Below are positions 8,605 through 16,014 of a DNA stretch of 38,446 bases, piece by piece. A model generated the notes under the pieces. That model was not told the origin of the DNA and made no database searches. It saw nothing but the letters and a program-made list of their open reading frames with translations. The stretch's first letter is position 1. Each line of letters begins with the position of its first letter. This DNA comes from Glycomyces dulcitolivorans (GTDB taxonomy: Bacteria; Actinomycetota; Actinomycetes; Mycobacteriales; Micromonosporaceae): assembly GCF_003265355.1 (NCBI RefSeq), contig NZ_QFRW01000081.1:1-38446 (forward strand). Reading direction: 5' to 3'. A program made the position numbers and the translations under genes.

Positions 8605-10106
8605 GAGGGTGGTGCGGTCAGGGCACGGACCCCGGCGTAGCCGTCGGGGACCGTGGAAGGCGGGACGTCGAACAGGCGCGTGACCGCTTCGGTTGGCGTG
8701 GCCGCGGGCCAGCCGGGGTCGCCGGTGTTCACGAATGACGTTGCGGCGCCGTGGACTTCGGCGGCGAGGGACCGCGGCGGGGCGTCCCCCGCGATGCGGG
8801 CGACGCCCTCGGCGTCGAGGTGGTCGAAGAAGAACGGCACGTCGAGGCAGTGGACGGCGGCGTCGTAGACCGGTGTGCGCCAAGCGAACCGGTACAGCCA
8901 GGTCGAGTCCGCGCCGCCGCGGGCGCGGGCGTCCAGGAGGTCGAGCACGTTGGCGCGGAACGCCCGGTCGGTGGTGTACCGGGCGAGGGTCGCCACCGTG
9001 CCGCGGCGGCGCACGTCGGCGTTGTCGGCCCGCCAGCGCCGCCGGGCCTTCCCGGTGAGGCCCACCCGGCCGAGCAGGGGCCAGGCGGGCAGGAACCGCA
9101 GGAACCGCTTCGCGTCGCGGAACGCGGGCGTGAGTTCGTCGTCGCAGGTGCCGACCACGAGCGGGACGTCGGCTCCGTGCCCGGCGGCAATCGACTCAGG
9201 CACCGTCATGGGGAGCAGGTCGCCGTCGACGACGGGACCGAACGGCAGTCCCCCGGTGAGCGCGCCGGTGATGGCGGCGGTGACGTTCTCCCCGTTGAGA
9301 CGCATGGACTTCCGCTGGAGTTTGAGCAGGCGGGACTCGGGGACGGCGACGAGCGCCTCCCGGGTCGGCGGGACGCCCGCGCGCTCGGCGATGAGCCGTC
9401 CCAGCTGCTCGGCACGTTCGGCGCAGCCGTATGCGGGCGCGGGCGAGAGCGCCCAGCCGCGGGCGAGCAGGCCGCGGGCGCGCGGCATGGCGAGGAGGGT
9501 GAGGACGGCGGTGCCGCCGGCGGACTGGCCCGCGACGGTGACCCGGCCGGGGTCGCCGCCGAACGCGCCGATGTTCTCCTGGACCCATTCCAGGGCCGCG
9601 AGCCAGTCGCGGACGCCGCGGTTGGCGGGGGCGCCCTCGATCCAGCCGAACCCGTCGAAGCCGAGCCGGTAGGAGAGGTTGACGGCGACGACGCCGTCGC
9701 GGCAGAACGCGGCGCCGTCGTACCAGGGGCAGGCCGGGGACCCGGCGGTGAACCCGCCGCCGTGGATCCACACCAGGACCGGCAGCCGCGCGTCCGGGCC
9801 CGGGTCGGGGGTGAACACGTCGACGTTGAGGGTCGCGTCGCCGGGGACGGCGGCTTCGGGGATGAGCGTGGCCGTGCCGCCCTTGCGGTAGGGGGTGGGG
9901 CCGGGTTCGAGCGCGTCCCGCACGCCCTCCCACGGGGCGGCCGGAACCGGTGGGGCGTAGCGCAGTTCGCCGACCGGGGCTTCGGCGAAGGGGATGCCGA
10001 GGAACACCGCACTGGCGCCGGGCGCTCCGGGCTCGCCGCGCCAGCGCCCGCGGAGGCGTCCGGTGCGGATGCTGACTTCGGCGAAGCGCGGATCGTGCTC
10101 GCTCAC
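8586..10106 (-). CDS. Type-B carboxylesterase (alpha/beta hydrolase)
   Basis: A 506-aa member of the carboxylesterase / p-nitrobenzyl esterase family, hydrolysing carboxylic esters, probably in the cytoplasm since no signal peptide is seen. Seen: FLGIPFAEAPVGELRY (about 35-50), oxyanion-hole HGGGF (115-119), nucleophile elbow GQSAGG with S195, GTCDDE (candidate acid region), and a late HCLDVPFFFDH that may supply the catalytic histidine. The GTG at 10106 is preferred because AGGAGG lies 7 nt upstream; a TTG at 10133 in the same frame has no ribosome site. The 3' end overlaps the convergent lipoprotein gene. The substrate is not predictable. Confidence 0.9.
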   Translation of the reverse strand: MSEHDPRFAEVSIRTGRLRGRWRGEPGAPGASAVFLGIPFAEAPVGELRYAPPVPAAPWEGVRDALEPGPTPYRKGGTATLIPEAAVPGDATLNVDVFTPDPGPDARLPVLVWIHGGGFTAGSPACPWYDGAAFCRDGVVAVNLSYRLGFDGFGWIEGAPANRGVRDWLAALEWVQENIGAFGGDPGRVTVAGQSAGGTAVLTLLAMPRARGLLARGWALSPAPAYGCAERAEQLGRLIAERAGVPPTREALVAVPESRLLKLQRKSMRLNGENVTAAITGALTGGLPFGPVVDGDLLPMTVPESIAAGHGADVPLVVGTCDDELTPAFRDAKRFLRFLPAWPLLGRVGLTGKARRRWRADNADVRRRGTVATLARYTTDRAFRANVLDLLDARARGGADSTWLYRFAWRTPVYDAAVHCLDVPFFFDHLDAEGVARIAGDAPPRSLAAEVHGAATSFVNTGDPGWPAATPTEAVTRLFDVPPSTVPDGYAGVRALTAPPSQASAV

Positions 10107-10198
10107 CTCGATGCCTCCTCCTGCCCGGGTCAACAGTCACCGTAAGCAGTCGGGGCGGGGTGCGGGCCCGGTTCGGGCAATCGAGGTCGCGGCCGGGT

Positions 10199-10603
10199 CT
10201 AGCCGGGCAGCAGTTCGCCGATCAGGACCTCGATGCGGGCCTTGATCTCGTCGCGGATGGGGCGGACGGCCTCGACGCCCTGGCCTGCGGGGTCGTCCAG
10301 TTTCCAGTCGAGGTAGCGCTTCCCGGGGAAGATCGGGCAGGCGTCGCCGCAGCCCATGGTGATGCACACGTCGGAGGCCTCGACGGCTTCGACGGTGAGG
10401 ACCTTCGGGGTCTCGGCGGCGATGTCGATCCCGACTTCGCGCATCGCCTCCACCGCGGCGGGGTTCACCTGGTCGGCCGGGGCGGACCCGGCCGAGCGGA
10501 CCTCGATCCGGTCCCCTGCGAGGTGGCTGAGCCAGGCGGCGGCCATCTGGGAGCGCCCGGCGTTGTGGACGCAGACGAAGAGCACTGACGGTTTGGCGGT
10601 CAT
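10199..10603 (-). CDS. arsC: Arsenate reductase, low-molecular-weight phosphatase type
   Basis: A 134-aa cytosolic enzyme that reduces arsenate to arsenite for export. Seen: the P-loop CVHNAGRS (C11-x5-R17), a second cysteine group in CITMGCGDACPIFPG (C80, C85, C89) for the relay disulfide, and DWKLDDPAG with VRPIRDEI. Three redox cysteines and this length fit the thiol-disulfide-relay (thioredoxin- or mycothiol-linked) class, not the glutaredoxin class. The ATG at 10603 overlaps the acr3 stop (ATGA), with AAAGGAA upstream. It is last in arsR-acr3-arsC. A 5-bp GC hairpin (10166-10178) just downstream may help termination. Confidence 0.94.
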   Translation of the reverse strand: MTAKPSVLFVCVHNAGRSQMAAAWLSHLAGDRIEVRSAGSAPADQVNPAAVEAMREVGIDIAAETPKVLTVEAVEASDVCITMGCGDACPIFPGKRYLDWKLDDPAGQGVEAVRPIRDEIKARIEVLIGELLPG

Positions 10604-11703
10604 CGGTCGGTTCCTTTGCTGGACGGGATCATCGGGTCGGTGGCGGGGAAGCGTCGCCTGGCCCACAGGCTCACGTAGACCAGGCCGACGAGGACCGGGA
10701 CTTCGATGAGGGGGCCGACGACGCCGGCGAGGGCCTGGCCGGAGGCGGCGCCGAAGGTCGCGATGGCGACGGCGATGGCGAGCTCGAAGTTGTTGCCCGC
10801 GGCCGTGAACGCGAGGGTGGCCGTGCGCTCGTAGTTCAGGCCGATCGCCTTGCCGAGCGCGAAGGACCCGGCCCACATCAGCCCGAAGTAGACCAGGAGC
10901 GGGACGGCGATGCGCACGACGTCCAAGGGCCGGTTGAGGATCGCCTCGCCCTGCAAGGCGAACAGGACGACGATGGTGAACAGGAGCCCGTACAGCGCGA
11001 ACGGTCCGATCCGGGGCAGGAAGCGGTCCTCGTACCAGGCGCGGCCCTTGCGGCGCTCGCCGATGCGGCGGGTCAGATAGCCTGCGGCCAAAGGCACCCC
11101 GAGGAAGACCGCGACGTTGAGGGCGATCTCCCAGCCGGAGACCTCCAGGCCGGTCGGGTCGAGGCCGAGCCAGCGCGGGAGGGCGTCGAGGTAGAGCCAG
11201 CCGAGGCCGCCGAAGGCGATGACCTGGAAGACGGAGTTCAGGGCGACGAGCACGGCGGCGGCTTCGCGGTCGCCGCAGGCGAGGTCGTTCCAGATGACGA
11301 CCATGGCGATGCAGCGGGCGAGGCCGACGATGATCAGGCCGGTCCTGAACTCGGGCAGGTCGTGCAGGAAGACCCAGGCGAGGGTGAACATCAGGGCGGG
11401 CCCGGCGAGCCAGTTCAGGGCGAGCGAGGAGATCAGGAGCCGCTTGTCGGCCGTGACGGTGTCGAGCCGGTCGTAGCGGACCTTCGCCAGGACCGGGTAC
11501 ATCATGAGCAGGAGTCCGGCGGCGATCGGCAGGCTGATGCCGCCGATCTGGACCGCGTTGAGCGCCTTGCCGACCGCCGGGACCCACTGCCCGAGGGCGA
11601 TCCCGGCGAGCATGGCGGCGCCGATCCAGGCCGGCAGGTACCTGTCGAGGGTCGACAGGCGCCCGCCCGTGCCGGTCGGGGCCGCGGTCTGGACGGCGGT
11701 CAC
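10600..11703 (-). CDS. acr3: Arsenite efflux permease, ACR3 family
   Basis: A 367-aa inner-membrane exporter of arsenite with about ten hydrophobic segments. Seen: LDRYLPAWIGAAMLAGIALGQW at the N-terminus, the conserved cysteine of LARCIAMVVIWNDLACGD (C131, matching the essential Cys of ACR3 proteins) and the helix AAGNNFELAIAVAIATFG with its conserved glutamate. The GTG at 11703 overlaps the arsR stop (GTGA). The arsC start overlaps its own stop. It belongs to the BART/ACR3 group, not ArsB. It completes a sense-export-reduce operon. Confidence 0.95.
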   Translation of the reverse strand: MTAVQTAAPTGTGGRLSTLDRYLPAWIGAAMLAGIALGQWVPAVGKALNAVQIGGISLPIAAGLLLMMYPVLAKVRYDRLDTVTADKRLLISSLALNWLAGPALMFTLAWVFLHDLPEFRTGLIIVGLARCIAMVVIWNDLACGDREAAAVLVALNSVFQVIAFGGLGWLYLDALPRWLGLDPTGLEVSGWEIALNVAVFLGVPLAAGYLTRRIGERRKGRAWYEDRFLPRIGPFALYGLLFTIVVLFALQGEAILNRPLDVVRIAVPLLVYFGLMWAGSFALGKAIGLNYERTATLAFTAAGNNFELAIAVAIATFGAASGQALAGVVGPLIEVPVLVGLVYVSLWARRRFPATDPMIPSSKGTDR

Positions 11704-12065
11704 GCGTTCGCCCGCTGCGGGACGGACAGGACGGTGGAGAGCAGGTCGAGCGCGGCGGGTTCGGCGCGGTAGTAGACCCAGGTGGCGCGGCGTTCGGAGG
11801 TGACGAGGCCGGTCTCGCGCAGGACCTTGAGGTGGTGGGAGATGGTCGGGGCCGAGACGTCGAAGGCGTCGGTCAGGTCGCACACGCAGGCCTCGCCGCC
11901 CGCGTGCGAGGCGATGAGCGAGAGCAGCCGCAGCCGGATCGGGTCGCCGAGGGCCTTGAACGAGGAGGCGAGCCGCTCGGCCTGGTCGGCGCTGAGCGGC
12001 TCGTCCACCAGCGGCGTGTGGCAGTCGACCAGGGCGAGCGGCACGCGGACGGGTTGCTTCGACAT
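11700..12065 (-). CDS. arsR: ArsR-family arsenite-responsive repressor
   Basis: A 121-aa ArsR/SmtB winged-helix repressor. Seen: FKALGDPIRLRLLSLIASHAGGEACVCDL with the As(III)-binding C60-x-C62 in the alpha-3 region, the recognition helix SAPTISHHLKVLRETGLV and the wing RRATWVYYR. An extra C15 sits in the N-terminal extension (VDCHTPLVDEPLS), as in several actinobacterial ArsR proteins. The ATG at 12065 has no Shine-Dalgarno sequence, while a -10 box sits 7 nt upstream, suggesting a leaderless mRNA. Its stop overlaps acr3 (GTGA). Arsenite binding should release the operator described at 12055-12092. Confidence 0.94.
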   Translation of the reverse strand: MSKQPVRVPLALVDCHTPLVDEPLSADQAERLASSFKALGDPIRLRLLSLIASHAGGEACVCDLTDAFDVSAPTISHHLKVLRETGLVTSERRATWVYYRAEPAALDLLSTVLSVPQRANA

Positions 12066-12100
12066 GCGTTTATTTTGACCGATGTCGAAGCAGACGGCAA
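12055..12100 (-). promoter_or_regulatory. arsR promoter with an 11-bp inverted repeat covering the start codon
   Basis: TGCTTCGACAT (12055-12065) and ATGTCGAAGCA (12082-12092) are perfect inverted copies with a 16-nt spacer. On the minus strand a -35 TTGCCG (12100-12095) and -10 CAAAAT (12077-12072), 17 nt apart, place +1 at the A of the arsR ATG (12065). One arm lies between -35 and -10 and the other covers the first codons, so ArsR bound to both arms would occlude the -10 and the start. Confidence 0.65.
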
Positions 12101-12129
12101 ATCGGCAGGTAAGTGGCCCACTAGTGGGT

Positions 12130-12615
12130 CTAGAGGACGTGGTCGAGCAGGCGGTCGACCACGGTCTCCAAGTCGGTGTCGGTGTCGATCTCCAGCGTGG
12201 CGCCCGCCCGCAGCAGCGGCTCGACCTCGGCCTGGTCGCGCAGCGCCTGCGCGAGTTCACCGGGGCCCTTGCCGTAAGGGTTCCCGGCGCGGGCCAGCAG
12301 TCGCCGCCGGACCACCGCCGGTGCGGCGCTGAGGAGGACGACGTGGTCGAAGTCGGCGTAGAAGCGTCCCTGGTTCGGGACGCAGCCGCTGACGAACAGC
12401 GTCTCGTCGGCCGCGCCGTCGAGGAGCGATCGGATGCGCGCCTCGTGCCAGACCCATCCCGGCTGGGCGGTCGGTCCCGGTGGGTCGGCGTCGGCTTCGG
12501 GCGCGCAGTACCCGCCGTAATCGGTGTCCACGGCGCGGTACCCGCGGGCGTTCAGGGCCGCGACCACGGTCGACTTCCCCACGCCGGACACCCCGGTCAA
12601 CATGACCCTCACCAT
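12130..12615 (-). CDS. Small P-loop NTPase / kinase-like protein
   Basis: A 161-aa protein with a Walker A motif GVSGVGKST (residues 8-16, K14) right after the first beta strand, DTDYGGYC at the position where small-molecule kinases bind substrate, FVSGCVPNQGRFY, and a lid-like arginine stretch VRRRLLARAGNPYGKG. The layout is that of adenylate/shikimate/gluconate-kinase-like AAA_18-type proteins. The substrate is unknown. The ATG at 12615 is used; an in-frame ATG 12 nt later is possible. The gene stands alone between the ars operon and the cation transporter, with a 64-bp gap downstream holding the arsR operator. No role in metal resistance can be claimed. Confidence 0.75.
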   Translation of the reverse strand: MVRVMLTGVSGVGKSTVVAALNARGYRAVDTDYGGYCAPEADADPPGPTAQPGWVWHEARIRSLLDGAADETLFVSGCVPNQGRFYADFDHVVLLSAAPAVVRRRLLARAGNPYGKGPGELAQALRDQAEVEPLLRAGATLEIDTDTDLETVVDRLLDHVL

Positions 12616-12664
12616 GGCGACACGGTAGCAGCGGGAGGAGTCGGTCCGCGGCCGCCGCGAGCGG

Positions 12665-13315
12665 CTAGCCGCAGCAGGTGTCGCCTTTCCATGCCTCGAC
12701 GCCTTCTTTGACGGCGACGGCGGCGATGACGAGGGCGGCGAGGGGGTCGGCCCAGGTCCAGCCGAAGAGGGTGTTGAGGGCGAGGCCGACCAGGAGGACC
12801 GCGGAGAGGTAGGTGCACAGGAGGGTCTGCTTGGAGTCGGCGACCGCGGTCGCGGAGCCGAGTTCGCGGCCCGCGCGGCGCTGGGCCCGGGACAGGAACG
12901 GCATGACCGCCAAGGAGACTGCGGCCAGGATCAGGCCGACGCTGGAGTGCTCGGCTTCGGCGCCGAAGAGCAGGGCGCGGGCCGCTTCTACGGTGACGTA
13001 GGCGGCGAGGGCGAAGAACGAGATGGCGATGATGCGCAGGGCCCGGTGTTCGCGGGCCTCGCGGACTTCGGGGTCGGTGGCGGAGAACTGCCAGGCCACG
13101 GCAGCGGCGGAGGAGACCTCGATGACCGAGTCGAGGCCGAAGCCGATGAGCGCGGTCGAGGAGGCGATCGTCCCGGCGGTGATGGCCACGACCGCTTCGA
13201 CGATGTTGTAGGTGATGGTCGCGGCGACGAGGATCCGGATGAGGCGCGTCAGGTGCGCGCGGCGTTCCGGGCTCGGTCCGATCGGCTTGCGGGAGAGGGA
13301 GATCGGGGTCGCCAT
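12665..13315 (-). CDS. CDF-like cation efflux transporter
   Basis: A 216-aa membrane protein with about six hydrophobic segments and the cation-diffusion-facilitator pattern: GFGLDSVIEV in an early helix, ATAVADSKQT where CDF proteins carry their HxxxD metal site, and the C-terminal WADPLAALVIAAVAVKEG. It ends GDTCCG, a likely thiol metal site. It lacks the long cytosolic CDF domain. The ATG at 13315 overlaps the stop of the CmtR-like gene by one base (TGATG), so the two are translationally coupled. Export of a soft divalent metal such as Cd or Pb is inferred from the paired sensor. Confidence 0.8.
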   Translation of the reverse strand: MATPISLSRKPIGPSPERRAHLTRLIRILVAATITYNIVEAVVAITAGTIASSTALIGFGLDSVIEVSSAAAVAWQFSATDPEVREAREHRALRIIAISFFALAAYVTVEAARALLFGAEAEHSSVGLILAAVSLAVMPFLSRAQRRAGRELGSATAVADSKQTLLCTYLSAVLLVGLALNTLFGWTWADPLAALVIAAVAVKEGVEAWKGDTCCG

Positions 13316-13641
13316 CAGCAGCAGTTCTCGTCGGTGGCGTCGCACGCGGCCGGGTCGACCGCGAGGACGGTGTTCAGCAGGTCCCCCAAGGCGTGGGCGA
13401 GGCGCGGATCGGCGAGTTCGTAGCGGGTGCGGCGGCCTTCGGGGGCGGCCACGACCAGGCCGCAGCCGCGCAGGCAGGCGAGGTGGTTCGACAGCGACTG
13501 GCGCGAGACCCCCAGGGCCGCAGCGAGATCGGCGGGGTAGCCGGGGGCTTCGCGCAGCGCCAGGAGCAGCCGCGAGCGGGTGGGGTCGGACAGGGCGTGG
13601 CCGAACCGGGCCAGGACCTGCCCGTGGGTGAGCGTCTCCAT
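13315..13641 (-). CDS. CmtR-type Cd/Pb-sensing ArsR/SmtB repressor
   Basis: A 108-aa winged-helix repressor. The recognition helix reads SRQSLSNHLACLRGCGLV, with C56 and C60 four residues apart. In Mycobacterium tuberculosis CmtR the equivalent pair (Cys57, Cys61) plus Cys102 binds Cd(II)/Pb(II). Here the C-terminus supplies C100, C107 and C108 (ending DENCC). Other family landmarks are FGHALSDPTRSRLLLAL and RRTRYELADPRLAHAL. The ATG at 13641 lacks a ribosome site; TACTAT sits 7 nt upstream (leaderless). A longer open frame to 13743 is not needed. It is coupled to the transporter downstream, which it presumably represses. Confidence 0.85.
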   Translation of the reverse strand: METLTHGQVLARFGHALSDPTRSRLLLALREAPGYPADLAAALGVSRQSLSNHLACLRGCGLVVAAPEGRRTRYELADPRLAHALGDLLNTVLAVDPAACDATDENCC

Positions 13642-13650
13642 GACGCCGAT

Positions 13651-13689
13651 AGTACATGGAATCGTGTATTCATCAAATGGTGTACTCAT
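13651..13689. promoter_or_regulatory. Promoter and direct repeats upstream of the CmtR-like gene
   Basis: Two near-identical decamers, GTGTATTCAT (13664-13673) and GTGTACTCAT (13680-13689), repeat with a 16-bp period. On the minus strand TTGATG (13675-13670) and TACTAT (13654-13649) are 16 nt apart and give a leaderless start at 13641. A GAAT-N5-ATTC inverted repeat (13659-13671) lies in the spacer, and AGTACA/TGTACT (13651-13656, 13681-13686) flank it. This AT-rich patch is a likely metal-repressor operator. Confidence 0.5.
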
Positions 13690-13755
13690 GGGGTGAGCGC
13701 AGGCGGCTTCATCGCCCCGGTCGTCGCCGTCGAAGCGGGCCACCGGTGAGGCGGG

Positions 13756-14490
13756 TCAGGAGCGGTCGCCGGGCCCGGAACCTGATCGCGGGTGGAGCAG
13801 CTCGCGGACCTGCTCGGCCGCGCGGAGGATGCTCTCGCTGATGTGGTCGGAGAACCGGGCCATGTTCTCCAGGCGGGCGCCGGCCGGAGTGTCGCGGCCG
13901 AGGACGCCGACGCCCCGCCGCGCGACCTCGGCGACCTGCACCATGCCGCGGGCGCTGTCGATCGTGGCCTCGTACCAGACGTCGCCGTCGACGAAGTAGC
14001 GCTCGCGGCGCCGCTCGTCGCGCTCGCGCCGGATGAGCCCCTGGCCTTCGAGGGAAGCGATCGCCTTCGAGACGGTCGCCGCGCTGATCTGAAGGCGCTG
14101 AACGAGTTCGGCGGCGGTGACACTGCCGGTGTCGGCGATGAGGAGGCAGGTCATGACCCGGGCCGTCATCCTGGGCATGCCCTGACCCATGAGCAGGGCC
14201 GTGAACGTCTCCTCGTACTCGCGCACGGCCTCGTCGTCCCGCCCGAGCGGCGACGCCGGGGCGCCCTGACTCTTGGGCGGGTTGCGCGTGCGCTGTCGGG
14301 CGCGGCGTTCGGCGGCGAGGTGGGCCAGGTCGGGCCGGTAGGCGGTCGGGCCGCCGTTGCGCATCACCTCGCGCGTCACGGTCGAGGTGGGGCGTTCGAT
14401 TCGGCGGGCGATCTCCGCAAAGGCGAGGTCGTCCGCCAGCCCCCGCGCGATCTGCTGCCGTTCCCGCTGGGTCAGCCTGCTTCCCGACAC
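13756..14490 (-). CDS. Two-HTH regulator: IS30-like HTH plus MarR/GbsR-like winged helix
   Basis: A 244-aa protein with two DNA-binding parts. Residues about 6-45 (LTQRERQQIARGL, FAEIARRIERPTSTVTREVMRNG) match the HTH_38 helix-turn-helix known from IS30 transposases, followed by a basic ARQRTRN stretch. Residues about 95-170 (MPRMTARVMTCLL, SVTAAELVQRLQISAATVSKAIASLEGQGLIRRERDERRRERYFV) are a MarR/GbsR-like winged helix with a basic wing. A helical tail that may dimerise follows. The GTG at 14490 was chosen for the GAGGAG 9 nt upstream. It is divergent from the serine hydrolase, with AACGCAACG repeats between them. No transposase catalytic domain is present. Confidence 0.82.
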   Translation of the reverse strand: MSGSRLTQRERQQIARGLADDLAFAEIARRIERPTSTVTREVMRNGGPTAYRPDLAHLAAERRARQRTRNPPKSQGAPASPLGRDDEAVREYEETFTALLMGQGMPRMTARVMTCLLIADTGSVTAAELVQRLQISAATVSKAIASLEGQGLIRRERDERRRERYFVDGDVWYEATIDSARGMVQVAEVARRGVGVLGRDTPAGARLENMARFSDHISESILRAAEQVRELLHPRSGSGPGDRS

Positions 14491-14520
14491 CCGTGTTCTC
14501 CTCGTTCGCTTGGAACCTCG

Positions 14521-14673
14521 ATCGTAGCGTTCGAATCCGATCCAACGCAACGACTAGGCCCGATGCATTGCCTTAGATTCACACCTGACGCAACGGTTAC
14601 ACGTCGTTGAGCTGCACTTATGCCGACTTTACACAATGCCTTGATTGCCTCAATCGCGAACGCAACGTAGCGT
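14521..14673. promoter_or_regulatory. Divergent promoters with three AACGCAACG-type repeats
   Basis: The 223-bp gap between the two-HTH regulator and the serine hydrolase has AACGCAACG at 14544-14552 and 14659-14667 and ACGCAACG at 14588-14595. The mirror element CGTAGCGTT occurs at 14523-14531 and 14666-14674. Predicted promoters overlap the outer copies: minus TTGCGT (14550-14545)-18-TACGAT (14526-14521), and plus TTGCCT (14645-14650)-17-TAGCGT (14668-14673). Binding there would control both genes. Confidence 0.55.
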
Positions 14674-14713
14674 TTCTCATGTCAGAAACACTGAGTTTGC
14701 GAGGAGACCCACG

Positions 14714-15949
14714 ATGACGAACGGCAAGGGCTTCACCGAGACCGGACTGGCCCGACTGCACGAGGTGCTGGCGCGGCACGTCGACTCCGGGAAGATCCCC
14801 GGGCTCGTGGCCCTCGTCGGTCGCGGCGGCCGGACCCATGTCGAGGCGATCGGCACGATGCGACACGACGGCGGCGCCCCGATGCGCCGCGACACGATCT
14901 TCCGCATGGCCTCGACCACCAAGCCCGTCGCGGTCTCGGCGGCGATGGTCCTGCTCGACGAGTGCCGGCTGCGCCTGGACGACCCGATCGACCGGTGGCT
15001 GCCCGAACTCGCCGACCGCCGGGTCCTCAAGCGACCCGACGGACCGCTCGACGAGACCGTGCCGGCGTTCCGGCCGATCGACGTCCGCGACGTCCTCACC
15101 TCGACCCTCGGGCTCGGCCTGGACATGACGGCGCGGACCGCCCCGATGATGGGCGCGATCTTCGAGCGCGGCGTGTACGGCCAGGCGGACGGCTGGATCC
15201 TGCCCGGGCCGGACCCGGACGAGTGGCTGCGCCGCCTGAGCACGCTGCCGCTGATGTACCAGCCGGGCGAGCGCTGGCTGTACAACCTCGGCGACGACCT
15301 GCTCGGCGTCCTCGTCGCCAGGGTCACCGGGCGGCCGTTCGAGGAGTTCCTGCGCGAGCGGATCTTCGAGCCGCTCGGCATGGGGGACACCGGGTTCCAC
15401 GTGCCCGCCGAGAAGCTCGACCGGTTCCCGCCGCTGTACGCGCCCCATCCTGAGACCGGTGAGTTCCACGTGGAGGACCCGGCCGAGGGCGGGCACCACA
15501 GCACCCCTCCGGCGTTCGCCTCGGGCGGCGGCGGACTCGACTCCACCGTCGACGACTACCACGCGTACTTCCGGATGCTGCTCGACGGCGGCGTGCACGG
15601 CGGCGAGCGGGTCCTCTCCGGCCCCGCCGTCGAACTGATGACCACCAACCGGCTCACGCCGGGCCAGCAGGCCGCCCGCGACGCCTGGGCGAACGGCATC
15701 GCCCACCTCTCCTACGGCACCGGGCGGCACGGCGGCTGGGGCTTCGGGATGACCGTCCGCGTCCACCGCACCGACTACGCCCCGCTCGGCCAGTTCGGCT
15801 GGGACGGCGGCGCAGGCACCACCGTGTACGCCGACCCCGCCAACGACCTCGTCGGCGTTCTCTGCACCCAGGTCGGCATGTCCACTCCGGATTCGGCTCG
15901 GGTCATCCACGATTTCTGGACCACCGTGTACCAGGCGATCGACGACTGA
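14714..15949 (+). CDS. Serine hydrolase of the beta-lactamase / class C (EstB-like) family
   Basis: A 411-aa protein of the beta-lactamase-like esterase family, with no signal peptide and so probably a cytosolic esterase and not an antibiotic resistance enzyme. Seen: nucleophile motif STTK (S67, K70) in FRMASTTKPVAVSAAM, a tyrosine motif in RWLYNLGDDLLG (Y190), PGERW, EPLGMGDTGFH, a glycine-rich SGGGGLDSTVDDY and a C-terminal FGWDGGAGT in place of the KTG/HxG box. The ATG at 14714 has GAGGAG 9 nt upstream. It is transcribed divergently from the two-HTH regulator, its likely controller. A strong hairpin follows the stop. Confidence 0.9.
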   Translation: MTNGKGFTETGLARLHEVLARHVDSGKIPGLVALVGRGGRTHVEAIGTMRHDGGAPMRRDTIFRMASTTKPVAVSAAMVLLDECRLRLDDPIDRWLPELADRRVLKRPDGPLDETVPAFRPIDVRDVLTSTLGLGLDMTARTAPMMGAIFERGVYGQADGWILPGPDPDEWLRRLSTLPLMYQPGERWLYNLGDDLLGVLVARVTGRPFEEFLRERIFEPLGMGDTGFHVPAEKLDRFPPLYAPHPETGEFHVEDPAEGGHHSTPPAFASGGGGLDSTVDDYHAYFRMLLDGGVHGGERVLSGPAVELMTTNRLTPGQQAARDAWANGIAHLSYGTGRHGGWGFGMTVRVHRTDYAPLGQFGWDGGAGTTVYADPANDLVGVLCTQVGMSTPDSARVIHDFWTTVYQAIDD

Positions 15950-15966
15950 CTCGTCCACCCGCGCAA

Positions 15967-16000
15967 GGGGAAGCGGCCATCGGTTCGATGGCCGCTCCCC
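15967..16000. terminator. Bidirectional hairpin terminator
   Basis: AGCGGCCATCG (15972-15982) pairs with CGATGGCCGCT (15986-15996) across a GTT loop. The stem is lengthened by GGGG (15967-15970) with CCCC (15997-16000) after one bulged A. It sits in the 65-bp gap between two convergent genes, 17 nt after the serine hydrolase stop and 14 nt before the hydrolase stop of the opposite strand. Confidence 0.8.
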
Positions 16001-16014
16001 CGTCTTCACGCGTG

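Noticed and set aside
13756-14490. IS30-family transposase
   Set aside because: Only the short HTH resembles IS30; there is no DDE domain, no terminal inverted repeats and a second winged helix follows, so it is a regulator.
14714-15949. Antibiotic-hydrolysing beta-lactamase
   Set aside because: STTK is present, but there is no signal peptide and the KTG box is replaced by FGWDGG; the EstB-like esterase group fits better.
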